From NCBI GenBank assembly GCA_903813345.2, contig CAIIXF020000006.1:3929096-3989095 (forward strand): a stretch of 60,000 bases of DNA, read 5' to 3'. A program made the position numbers and the translations under genes. Below, piece by piece: positions 1 through 12,300 of the stretch. The notes beneath the pieces were generated by a model, which saw only the letters and a program-made list of their open reading frames with translations, did no database searches and had not been told where the DNA came from. The DNA comes from Owenia fusiformis (taxonomy: Eukaryota; Annelida; Polychaeta; Sabellida; Oweniidae). Every line of letters starts with the position of its first letter. Positions within the stretch are counted from its first letter, which is position 1.

Positions 1-404
1 CAACGTTTATTGTTTCTTTGTAATGTGACTTGTCAATTACATTATGAAAGCAATGGGATAATTCATGTGTCGGTAGTGATAAAGGAGGAGAGGTCTATAT
101 TGTTTTGATACTCACCTTATTACAGCGGACAAACTACAGTATCTCTGATCGTAATTATCATGACCTCCTAAATGGACAATTAAGCTTTAATATAATTGAA
201 TTGTGACTAGATTATTTTGAATCTATGACGTACGTATTATGACATTTACATTCACGAGTAAATCATCAATAAAATTGTAAATAGGCAATTCATATAATTA
301 ATTATAGCTCAAATTAAAGCCATATTTTCTGTCTAAGACTTTTACACATGTTTCCCAAAACCGATATAAAAATCCTAGTTTTTGTTTCAATGTTTGTAAA
401 GTGA
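1..404. other. Intronic sequence upstream of RFX6-like exons
   Basis: AT-rich sequence with no exon, RNA gene or repeat that I can support. It is presumably intron of the RFX6-like gene, whose N-terminal exons (DNA-binding and dimerisation domains) would lie to the left of the window. Confidence 0.5.
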
Positions 405-1240
405 ATGTTAACTTGCCAGTTTTTGTATTTTGCAGGGTCATTTCATCTGTAAAGTGTATGTTAACTTGCCAATTTTGACTTCTACAGGGTCATTTCATCT
501 GCAAAGTGTATGTTAACTTGCCAATTTTATCTTTTCCAGGGTCATTTTATCTGTAAAGTGTATGTTAACTTGCCACTTTTGTCTTCTACAGGGTCATTTC
601 ATCTGCAAAGTGTATGTTAACTTGCCAATTTTGTCTTCTACAGGGTCATTTCATCTGCAAAGTGTATGTTAACTTGCCAATTTTATCTTTTCCAGGGTCA
701 TTTTATCTGTAAAGTGTATGTTAACTTGCCGCTTATGTCTTCTACAGGGCCATTTCATCTGCAAAGTGTATGTTAACTTGCCAATTTTATCTTTTCCAGG
801 GTCATTTTATCTGTAAAGTGTATGTTAACTTGCCACTTTTGTCTTCTACAGGGCCATTTCATCTGCAAAGTGTATGTTAACTTGCCAATTTTATCTTTTC
901 CAGGGTCATTTTATCTGTAAAGTGTATGTTAACTTGCCACTTTTGTCTTCTACAGGGCCATTTCATCTGCAAAGTGTATGTTAACTTGCCAATTTTATCT
1001 TTTCCAGGGTCATTTTATCTGTAAAGTGTATGTTAACTTGCCACTTTTGTCTTCTACAGGGCCATTTCATCTGCAAAGTGTATGTTAACTTGCCAATTTT
1101 ATCTTTTCCAGGGTCATTTTATCTGTAAAGTGTATGTTAACTTGCCACTTTTGTCTTCTACAGGGCCATTTCATCTGCAAAGTGTATGTTAACTTGCCAA
1201 TTTTATCTTTTCCAGGGTCATTTTATCTGTAAAGTGTATG
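405..1240 (+). repeat. 52-bp minisatellite built from a 3' splice site
   Basis: About 16 head-to-tail units of 52-53 bp; the ATGTTAACTTGCC landmark recurs at 405, 458, 510, 562, 614 and so on to 1238. Each unit holds a pyrimidine tract, an AG acceptor and then GGCCATTTCATCTGC or GGTCATTTTATCTG. The real acceptor at 1266-1267 and start of the next exon read TTCTCCAG, then GGCCATTTCACCTGC, so the array is a multiplied copy of the intron end plus the first bases of the exon. From about 650 onward two variants alternate (TTCTACAG/GGCC and TTTTCCAG/GGTC), giving a 104-bp higher-order period. It lies directly upstream of the exon at 1268. Confidence 0.93.
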
Positions 1241-1267
1241 TTAACTTGCCAGTTCTGTCTTCTCCAG

Positions 1268-3575
1268 GGCCATTTCACCTGCTGCATATGATGCTTGATG
1301 AGTATGTATTCCTCGTGATGGAAACCCAACAAAGTTTACAAAGAGAACGAGATTTCAAATCAAGTATTCAAAAATTTATGAAAAATACAGGTATTTATAT
1401 TTTATCAAATGCGATATTCTTTTCAATAGCCAAATGCCTAGTAGAGTTCATTTTGTATAATTTGAAAGCAATCCAGGCACCTGAAAGACAATGTACTAAA
1501 ATCTTAACATCACCATAATTTAATTGTCATTAACAAATTAGATTCGCCAATCCGTTGATGCAATGTTTGATGCAATCAATCAGATTAAATGTCACAAAGG
1601 CTGAGAAAACGACCACCGCTTACAATCATACATCTATGTGTATCAATGCAAATATTTTGGCTACGTGGAAAGTTAATGGCAATTACTATATTTTCAAATG
1701 TTATTGTGGTTACTCTACATTTTTAGATAAAATTCAGTTACAAGCAACATCGAGATCATCCAAGGGTTCCGCCGCACAGCAGAAGAACAAGTCAAAGAGT
1801 GCAGACATGAAAAACCCGTTTGAGGAAGGTAATGTTCAAACATTCCAAGACATTACTTATCTCACAAAAATACTTTATACTAGAAGTTAAGCTTTATTGC
1901 AAAAAATGAGTTCTCCCTTGCGAACTTTGAAACTATTTAAGTGACTTGTCAATTCTGTTCGGTACCCTACAATATGTGGTTCAAATATTTTCATCAGCAA
2001 CATCATTCTCAATATGAATGATAAAGGGACTAATATAGATCCTTGTAATACTCATATACATAATAGTATTGAGTCAAATGCTAAAACAATATCAAAGAAA
2101 TACTTGTGACTAAATTATAAGATGCTCGAGAATCACTATTACACAGCATACTTGACAAATATATTCAACTTTGATATGCATGTGCTTAAGCAGTGGAATG
2201 AGAAACGTTTTTGTTTAATTTCAGATGATTCCTTGCAGAATATATCCGAACATAGACATGTAACAATTGGTACCTCTGAGTTAACAGCTTTTAGTCGTCC
2301 TACAACAAGTTCCTGCAATATATCTGGTCAAACAAATAATGACAATGCTGTATCCGAACTTAAACTGCCAAAGTCAACACAATCACAATGTTCACTACCA
2401 ACTCCATTAACAGTCGGTCCCACATTGGGCCCAATCTCACCAATAAAACCATATGCCTCAATCAATGGTGGGGCATTCTTCAGTCATTTCTCATCTTATC
2501 CAGATTTCAACAATGCAAGCAACTCACTCGCTGCAAGCAGAGTGTCTCAATTACCAGACATGAATCAAACTTTTCCTACTTCACCATTGACTCCTAATTT
2601 TAATATGTCTTCTGCTACTGGAGGAGCCTCACTTTGGCCTGATCCAAATCGAGGTCATCCGGGACATTTTGGTGACCCATACACGGCTTATTCGGGATAT
2701 TCATATGATAAAACAGTGTCTATGTTCAGGAACATGCCATATTCAACTACAGAGTTTGCCAGGAACCCGATGGAACCACCAAGTCGGCAGTTTTACTCTA
2801 GACCACATGACACATTGCCTGGTAATAAAAAGTATTATGCAGCATCCCATTGATATCATTTTCTATGAATTTTAAAACCGAAAGCCTATAGTACTCATTT
2901 AGGTTCAGCTGGAAAATAACATTTTGGGAAACAATTGCTATACTTGCACATGTTATTTTCTGGTACAAAAGAAAGTATGAAAGTATTCTCTCGATTAGGA
3001 AACGAGGAAATTTTTTCTAATGAAATATACTTTCCTGGTTTCTTTGAGAAACCTTAGGCTGTTTACGTCATTTAATAGTTAAAGTTTCATTATAAGTTTG
3101 CCTGAAAACTTATGTGGGAAGCTCTCTACTATCAGTGTAGCAATATAGAAAATACAGAATATTTCCTAGGAGTTATCTCCTAAGTAAAATGTATCGGCCT
3201 AAGATCACACGATAAAAACGTTATAGAATAATTTAAAGTGCAACACAGGATATATTGTGCTCTCGATATTCTATACTTGCACTCGTCTCGTTTCAATACA
3301 TACTTTCTCGAGCACAATATATCCAATATCGCTCCTTAAACCATTCAATAACTTATAGTCTAAAATGATGTAAAATATGTCACCATACTTAGTTCATATA
3401 TAATTTTCCTTGCTCTTCAGGGTCTTCAATTCCTTTAGCGCACTATGGTGGTGGATACATGGACCTCTCATCTCAAGCAGCAGCAGCAGCAACTTTCCCT
3501 AATCGCCCGTCGGATGGACTCATGCACCCAGATCTGACATCATCTTTCACTGGTTCATATATGCCTTACCGATGA
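1268..3575 (+). CDS. RFX6/RFX4-like transcription factor, C-terminal exons (5' partial)
   Basis: Sequence-specific nuclear DNA-binding factor of the RFX winged-helix family; only the C-terminal end is in the window. Coding exons: 1268-1390, 1727-1828, 2225-2821, 3421-3575 (stop TGA 3573-3575). All have AG/GT borders and all junctions are phase 1, so they join into one frame. The first exon encodes HLLHMMLDEYVFLVMETQQ followed by a charged helix and KFMKN. This matches the conserved block after the RFX dimerisation region, and RFX6 resembles it more closely than RFX1-3 (recalled, not aligned). Next comes a Lys/Ser-rich linker, then about 200 residues rich in Ser, Pro, Asn and Tyr including PTLGPISP, and a last exon with a short Ala run ending in SYMPYR. 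The low-complexity tail fits an activation or disordered region. RFX6 acts in endoderm and endocrine development in vertebrates; that role is not shown here. RFX4 is the alternative assignment. Confidence 0.75.
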
Positions 3576-3925
3576 CAACAATATAATCTGTATACCAAAC
3601 GTGATTTGTGGTGAAAATAAGATAATGCTATCTTGTACATGTAATTGGATTTGTAATCTGGAGAGAATCTTAAGATAAAGGATTTCATGATATAAATGTA
3701 TAGGGGAAGCTCTTTTGGAGTTGAGTCACGTGACATTTTTGCTCACCTCAGTCCAGATCATGCCTATTTTGTAATTGGATGAAAAATATGATATTGTGTC
3801 AAATGATTATACGTGGAGGTGCTTATAAATATTTATGTAATTTGACTGGCACCTCTTAAACTCCTAGATTCTACAATCGTATCTTGGATAAATTTGGGCT
3901 ACATACCTCGTTTTAAACCGCAAAC

Positions 3926-3931
3926 AATAAA
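3926..3931 (+). promoter_or_regulatory. Possible poly(A) signal of the RFX6-like gene
   Basis: AATAAA about 350 bp after the stop codon and 25 bp before a MITE. It is the first clear hexamer I see downstream on this strand. Position and spacing are plausible, but no transcript end can be shown. Confidence 0.3.
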
Positions 3932-3956
3932 TTACCAACAACTTATTGAGTCCTTA

Positions 3957-4590
3957 CCCTTCTATCACACCAAACTAGTTCTCACTACGTTCTCGAAAAC
4001 GGGCTTCAACTGTGTACGAACGGACTGGACGTACTTAGAACCGTTTGGGGTCTATTTACAAACTTCATCGAACGTACTCGAACGGGTAGGTCCTCTAGAA
4101 CTTAGAACATGCTCAAAATGTTCTCTTGGTCGTCACGTTCTACAATTAGAACGAGTGACAACCTACTATCGACTAAACGATATAGCTATCGCACCAAGCA
4201 AGTTGCCACTGCGTTCTTCAAAACTGGTTGTAAACTGTGTGCGAACGGAATGAACGTAGCTACAACGTTCTACGGTCTGTTTACGAACTCCATGGGCTTT
4301 CCCGGACGGGGAATGTGATTTAGAATTTTGAATCGATTCAAAATTCGATGGCGACCATACCGTTCTGTAAGCAGGTCATGATGACCTTCTAGACTAAGGG
4401 ACGCGTTATACGACGTTGCGCACCGACGTGGTGCGACCTGAACGAACTGCGAATGACATGGACGTATTGAAGACTGTTTATGAACGAAATAGCTAATTAT
4501 TTTAGACATATTTCCCGACCACAGCCAGATTGAGCCCGTTTTACGACGTTTTCGTAGGACTGGCAAGAACAGTTTGGTGTGATAGGGGGG
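3957..4590. mobile_element. Harbinger-like MITE, copy 1 (TTA target duplication)
   Basis: Begins CCCTTCTATCACACC and ends GGTGTGATAGGGGGG, so the ends are inverted repeats. It is flanked on both sides by TTA (3954-3956 and 4591-4593). A 3-bp TWA duplication is the hallmark of PIF/Harbinger elements. A second TIR-like motif lies inside (about 4190). There is no transposase frame, so it is non-autonomous. Related copies lie at 19805, about 30500, 30871 and 32583. Confidence 0.8.
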
Positions 4591-4690
4591 TTATATATTA
4601 GGTTGATTCAAGTCTACTGAACTCGCAAGGCAATATCACACACCCTTTTTACCATTCTCTTATTCAAATGTGTTTGCTATTATAGCTAAA

Positions 4691-6115
4691 GGTACGTTCA
4701 CACCAACGGCGAATGCCACGCTTTAAATCGGCGAGCAAAGCGCCGTCATTTTTGTCATTTTTCTTCATACCAACGGCGCTTTGATGGCGCTTTAAAGCGG
4801 CTTGTAAAGCGGCACCAAAGCGTAACAAAGTTTGATTAAAGCGTCGGGGTCGTAATAGGTCGTAGAAAAGCTCAGAGTAAAACGGGATATTCGGCAAGAG
4901 CGCCAAATAATTTTAAACTCTTAAAAAATTTTGGGCGCTCTGTTACGAATCGATTAAGCGCCGAGAGCGTATCAAAGCTTAACAAACCGTAACAAAGCTC
5001 AGAAAAACTTGATCCAAAGCGTAGGAAAGCTTAACATAGCTCTAAAAGGTTCCTCACGCTTTGATCCCGCTTTGATCAGGCTTTGTTACGCTTGAAATCA
5101 CGATTTGAAAAGCTTTGATAAGCATTATTACGCTTTGATGCGATTATGACGCTTTAAATCAGGCTCTGATACGATTGCAAAACTCTGTTGTGCATTGTTA
5201 CGCTCTGTTAAGCTCTGTCACGCATTGGAAAATGTCGAGATCGCCGATTCCATGCCGCTTTTGATCCAATGACTATATAAAGATGCAGTAGATCCATAAA
5301 ACCATTGCATCTTTGACTCGAGAACACGATGGCAGAACAACGAGATCCAGAAATTCCAGATGGACCAGAGCATGACCTATCTGAAGAAGACATGACGTTT
5401 GTCGCACGGCGTGATATAGCGTGTGAAAACTTTCAAGCGCAACAAAGCCTAGCAAAGCGTTTCAATCCTTGATTAAAGCGTCTCAATTCGTTGGAAAGCT
5501 TGAGAGTCCCTCAGGAAAGTGTAACAAAGAGTGTCAGATATTGATGAAAGCGTCTGACCTCGTGTCAGATCTTCATGCCAGATCGTAGCAAATCTTGAGA
5601 CATCTTAACGAAGCGTGTCAAGTGGTAACAGACCGTGAATAGACTGGGGTCCCCGCTTTGAACCAAGCTGTGTTAAGCTTTCCTACGCTTTGAGTCAAGC
5701 TTTGTTGAGCTTTGTTACGGTTTGTTAAGCTTTGATACGCTCTCGGCGCTTCAATCAATTCGTAACATAGCGCCCAAAATTTTTAAACAGTTTAACATTT
5801 TTTGGCGCTCTTGCCGAATATCCCGCTTTACTCTGAACTTTTCTACGACCTATTACGATCCCGACGCTTTAATCAAGCTTTGTTACGCTTTGGTGCCGCT
5901 TTACAATCCGCTTTAAAGCGCCATCAAAGCGCCGTTGGTGCGGACGCTTAAACAGTTTAAATTTTTTAGCGCTCTTGCCGAATATCCCGCTTTACTCCCG
6001 AGCTTTTCTACGACCTATTACGACCCCGACGCTTTAATTAAGCTTTGTTACGCTTTGGTGCCGCTTTACAAGCCGCTTTAAAGCGCCATCAAAGCGCCGT
6101 TGGTGTGAAAGTACC
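4691..6115. mobile_element. 1.4-kb TIR element made of AAAGCG/CGCTTT repeats
   Basis: Terminal inverted repeats of 21 bp with one mismatch (GGTACGTTCACACC at the left, GGTGTGAAAGTACC at the right). The whole body is a loose palindrome of short AAAGCGTAACAAAG-type words, sense on the left and inverted on the right. The right end is duplicated: 5785-5947 and 5948-6110 are near-identical ~160-bp blocks. A 47-codon acidic frame (5329-5472, starting MAEQRDPEIPDG) sits in the middle and could be a transposon gene remnant. I cannot define a clean target duplication. The superfamily is unassigned. Confidence 0.75.
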
Positions 6116-6171
6116 AGTACTAAATAAATAAGTACAAGTCGGCTGTGCTTTTGTCACTCTTGCAATGACAT

Positions 6172-6177
6172 TTTATT
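6172..6177 (-). promoter_or_regulatory. Possible poly(A) signal of SLC5 copy A
   Basis: AATAAA on the minus strand about 210 bp beyond the stop codon of copy A, just outside the TIR element ending at 6115. Position is plausible; usage is not shown. Confidence 0.35.
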
Positions 6178-6384
6178 AAAAAACTTGACCAAGATTCTAT
6201 AATTATTGAATTCTAGATTTAGAATTATTGAATTTATGCAGCCTTACACAACACAACAAGCAGTACATTACACTGAACAATTCTTGTTCCATTTTCAATG
6301 CACATTGGATTATTTAAATATGTTTTAAATGCATTGTTACGATCGATCTATTCGTGTTGTTTGGTTTTAATGTTTTTTTCGCTT

Positions 6385-9300
6385 TCAAGTTTTGATTCCA
6401 TTCTGTGCCACTAGACTCTCCATTTCAACAGGTTCTGCGTTCTCCTTGAGACCATAAGGATCTCCATCTTTGTTATCAAGGTTTTGCGAGCCCTAGTAAA
6501 AAACAAAAACATATTTTAAAGTGACATGTTCGAGAGTATTATACATTAATTATAGATACATGTACTAATATATAAGACGTGTCCGCCGTGGGAAGCATTC
6601 TATTTTTTATGAAGACACGAAAAAAAGTTCAAAAAATATTTTCAAACTCATTTGTTTCGTTATAACAAAGATAATTATCTACTCCATGCAATGGGTTAAT
6701 TATTTGCAGGTAACCCTTCACTTCTAATTTAAGTCCTTTAACAGTTAAAGCTATTCTAAACAGCACCGGGGTATCATACTCAAATAGCATATTATAACAT
6801 ATATATTTCATATTATGTAATTAAACTTACCGTAATCTTACTCCATAATCTCGCCCTGCATGATTCGGGAAGGCAACAGAAAACTAAATCCGGCCATTTA
6901 ATATACGTCTCCTCATCAACATCGTCTTTATCACTCAATCCTAAAAACATGTGACAAACGATGAAACGAGGGACATGGAACATTTCCTGACAAAAATATA
7001 TACTAGTAATAAAAGAACATCATTTTAACTTGTGCCTACTTTTTAAGTAATATGATGATATCATTTGTTATAAACATATAACTAAGCAATCATGGAAAAT
7101 AAACTCGATGTACATGTATGTATAGTCAGGGAACCTTATCTGTTTGAATATCTGATATAAGATGGTACATGAACTGTTTAGAATAGTGGTATTGAATCAA
7201 GTTAAACTGCTTGAAACAGTGGTATTATATAATGCCTGATCTGCTTAAAAAACTGTTATATCATGTCTAATTTAACTATCAGAAATACAGGTTATACCTG
7301 TTATCAAGCTCACAAGCATCCCAGTTGTAAACGCTACAATAATCCCGATTAACCCATACCAGGTGTAAGAAATTGAGTAAAACTTGTACAAGGGTCCCCT
7401 GGAAAATATAATATTGGATATGCATGTTAGATAAAGCAAAAGGTAAACCATGTATACGATACGACGTCAGATACTGTACATCACGGCGTAACATTGTAAT
7501 TGTCCATTTTACCGACAAAAATGCGAAGATTTACGCGATAAATACGCCCAATGCTCCTCAAAGTTATTGCAAAAGTTTTAATATTCGTGGAATCTTCTTA
7601 AAAATTTCAAGTTTAGTTCAGATTAATGTGGGCTTCAATACAATTCTATATTCAAAAAGGTTGTGTCACGATATACAGAATTAGAATCACCAGAAAGTAG
7701 ACATTTCAAACAATACCTGTTTTCTTTTTTGTCGCGCTTTTCGGCCCCGCACTCTCGTTGTCGCACCGTCATTCTAGATTCTTTCACAGAGCCCCTTGTC
7801 ATATTCAACTGATATACACAGACGGGAAAATATTGAGGATTGTTAAATACATTATTTGTTATTTATTTTAACTCGAATATTTAGTTTTATTTAGTAAAAG
7901 CAATGAATAATAAAGGAGAACATATAATACGCTAACGGCGTAACGTCTTATTTTGTAAAGGCTTCACCTTGGGTTGCGACGATAAAGTGATGTCTATCTC
8001 AATATATACTGGTTCAAATTGAATGAAATTAATTGTATATAGTAAGGGGTATAATTAAAAGAATATGTTGAAACATTGGAACGTTTTGAATGTTTATCAC
8101 TCAATTAGAAATATTTAAACACAAAAAATGAAACGTAATTTTGTAAATTTTTCACATGGCTTCACTTCATATTTCTTCCAATTTATACTTCTTACAGATT
8201 GAATTTTAATCGAAATGATATATTTTTTTGATAAAAATGTAGAATATGGTATGCCTTTAAGGAATCAAAAAGGAATAATTTAGCTTTCAAACGATTTAAT
8301 GTTTAAAGTGCCCGATAAAGTATAAAATGCGCATGCGTCCAGGTGTTGATAAACTATAAATAGCGAAAACCCAGGGTTTGTCACCACAAGGTAAGCCAGG
8401 ACGTGTTGAGAGAACAGCTAGTGTTGATATTGAATTTATATGTAGCCAGATAAGTTTCCTTATTGAAATTACATATGGTTATTAGCAATACTTTGTAGGT
8501 GCTAAATAATAAAATATTTAGAGTATATATGAGAGGAATTGGTCATTTCGAACCTGTTGAAAAGTTTGTGGCTGTCGGCTACACCGGGGAATTTACTTCC
8601 ATGAGTACACACATAAATGTGGGGTTCCCCAAGAGGTACGCGACAAGGTGACCTGGCATCAAATGTGCGACTAAATGCTACTATCGAGAAGATAAAATAA
8701 CGAATACGACAATAAGTTATTGCATGTGACAATTCCGAGCCTTCATCTCACTGAAGTATTTTGAAGTGAAAATAGGATTTTTGTTTTCATACATGGATTC
8801 AGATGAACGTAACTTTATTCTGACAACTAATCAAAACTGAACAAAATTGATTGTACGTAACAGACAATTTATTGTTTTACAATGTTTTGATTGGCTAAAC
8901 GAATGAAACCAACAAATTATGACATGTAAAATGACAATTTTGAAATGTAAAATTTAAAAGTGACAAACACAACCTCCCTATCCACTCTTTGGGAGCCCTA
9001 GTAAATTAGTAATATGTACATGCAGCAGTGGTACACACTACTATACCTTGCATTTGGCTTTCATGAGCAATCCATTTGGCTTATTAGTAATGATTACATA
9101 TTTGTTTTTATTTGTCTGTTCCTTATTAATGGTTTATCGGTTGAAAGTTAGATGTTGATAAGGTACTTTCAAAAATATACTAAACAATCCAATTAGACAA
9201 ACAAAGTATCTTATGCATTTCTAGGTGTTAGGTATGGTAGTGTGTGGTAGTGTGCAGCTTATTATCACACTACGCTTTGTATTCTAAAGCCTGTTGTTTG

Positions 9301-12300
9301 TAATAACACTGTTCACTCAACGTATGTTTTGTGTGTGGGCAGTCAACGATAATCATTGTTTTATCCCGGTTATATGACCTCGGCAATTATAACAAAACCG
9401 TACTAAACGAAAAAACGCAAATAAGAGAAAGCTTTCACACACATATAAAAAATGAACTAGTCTAATCCGCCAGTATAAACTCTGTGTTATACGTAGCCGG
9501 GTCAGGCGCACACTTTAATTGACCAAAAGATATATCTTGTTGGTACGAAATTCTGCCTGTCCACACTTTTTTGGCATAAATATAAGCGTTAAGTTAGCAT
9601 TGTTATATTATGACGTCATCACACGGAATCTGTTCGTCTTTTTCAAAATGGTGAATTCAAATATTGTGAAAATTTGAGAAAGATCCGTTTAGAAATGAAA
9701 AAGTTATCTTCATTTTTCGTTTAAAATTAAAATCATTTTTCTTCAGAATGTTACAGTCCACAACCGGTTTTAGCGTAGAAAGTCACATAATATGGATTGC
9801 GTGATTCTCAATTAAAAAGTTCCAAATTATTATTTTTTGAATCCCAATAGGCAAAATACTTCATGGACATATATGTTCAACTAATTGCAAAATATTGTAG
9901 AAAAAATGATTTTGCTGTCGAGATATCGCGGTTTTAAAAGTAAGTAGGCATGTAAAAATGCAGTAAAATGCCGTGTGGTACAGTATCTGACGTCGTATCA
10001 TACGTAATTATACGATCCAAAACATCACAAAATTAAACATGTTTTAAAGTATATTGAAGAAGTCCTTCCACTCGGAAGGTAAGTTTACATACGTACACTT
10101 TATACGTTACATTTAACATACACATAAAATGTCACAATTCAGAACTAATACACAAAAGCCAACTGTTGAAATGTTTGATAAAAGCAGTCTTACTCCACAG
10201 CAACTTGTTCAGTTGGAACGATGCTTATATTTGAAAGACCAGTCTGATACTCTCGGGTATAATCTGGCGTTGTATTCGTTTCATTCCATATATCGCTTAT
10301 ATTCCCAAAATAACATCCATTAGTTGACGCCGGGGGAAGGATGTGTTTCGTGGATTTGATTGAGAAGGCACCCGCGGAGATCCACAGTACGAACGCTAAG
10401 CTGACCCATCCTCCTACTACGGCGCCCTAGAATAGAGTATAGTAAAGTTGAATGAAAAACGGAACTCTGAAATTATGGTGACATCTTGCAAATAAATGAC
10501 GAACGCTTATATGACGTGCACGGACCTGGGGACAATTTGGGAAATACGGGGTAATCTCAGCTTTAAGCGTTAATATCTGCCTTATTTAAAAAGCTAACTA
10601 TGTGCATTATATATCATTTTGAAGTATTTTTTATTTGCATTTCACTGAAATTATTTTTCCATGGAAAGTGTGATAGGATCTACCATATTTTTGAAGTTAA
10701 ATGTACTCCGACATCGTCAAATACGCTGTAAGGCGTAACATTTCACGCTTACACGGTTCGTTGAAATCGGGATAACTTTTGAAATACTGATCAGAATTTT
10801 ACTAAAATTTCACATTTTATTTATTGAAACATGTGATTTTATGACGTCACAATTGCCTAGCGGCAACAGTTCAAATCGTCTTATATGAACGCTTTTAAGA
10901 TTTTCAAAATTGTGTAAGGTTTTGAAGGCGAAGGAGACAAGCAATAATTTTACCTTTATTTAACCTTCTAATTTAGGTCTGATTTCAAAAAAAAATTAAC
11001 TGCACAATATTGTCATGGCGAAATTTACAAAACAATAACCGATTTCTTTATTTTTCAAATAATAAGAGAATTAGAGTTGCTTTTAGAGACTTGAAAAAAT
11101 GTAACGCATCGATTTTTTACCACAAATCCCATACATATCAATTTTTACTAACGCCCCGAGTAGATTTCCAGACCGTTTTTCAAAAATCAAAAACATTTTA
11201 GAAATATTGTCCTCGAGATCTTGTTGCTCTGTTAATTTTACCAGGATTGAATAAGAATAAAGCATCTTATTTTTAGGTTGACTAAACTTGACAAAATGTA
11301 ACGCTTGTCGTTTTTGACGTTATAATGCTGATTGCGCCCTATATACAGTAGGACGGCACATTGAAAAAACCCATTGTTGTTTACCAAACTTTATATCAAA
11401 GTGGTGTAGCGATATATGACGTCATCGCACTACTTGTTTCTGGTCCGTTGGCTACCATCTTTATGAGGTCCATTGAAATGGTAAACATTTAAACATTTGA
11501 AAATGAAAGTGACGGATAGAATTCTACTGATCTCTTCTTTCGAACTATCTCATTTTAATGTTAGAAAAATGCACATGAATGGGAGTAAAATGCAATCAAA
11601 CACGTGAGACTTTCACTCATTTTGTACCCTATATTCGTGCGAAATTAACATTTATTCAACATCGTTGTTTTAAATGTCTGAATCGCTTAAAAGTTAAAGT
11701 AAATACGATATTTTATAAGTACCAAATATCAATCAGTTCCGATAAAATGCCTTCATTTGTTACATTTTCTGCGAAAACGGTTGTAGCGTCATTCAGAAAA
11801 TTATCATGTGTGCGTAAAAGCATGTGGATATTTCATTTTGAGTAACTGAATTATCAATTTGACATATATATTGTCTTTGGAACATCACCTTTACACAGAA
11901 TTATTTTCATAATGATTGCTCGTTTTGTTCCATGATAAAATGCAATTTTAGTCCTGCAGCTGACTCATATCAAAAATTATTTAGCAATGAGTTCAGGCTC
12001 ACTGATTTTTAAGATAGATGAAATGAACAAAAAAGGGAAAGGGTTATGTGTGTGGTAAAGCATGTGGATATTAAACTTTAATAAATGAATTACAATTTTG
12101 ATGTTTATATGATCTGAAGAACATCACCTTTACACATAATTATTTTTATAATAATTGTTCGATTTCTTTCATGATAAACTGCAATTTTAGACCCGACATA
12201 TATTAAAGAAGTATCGGACAATGTATTAAGGCTCACTGATTTTTAGGATGAATAAAATGAGCAAAATGAGAAAAGGTCACGTGTGCGTAAAAGCGTGTCA

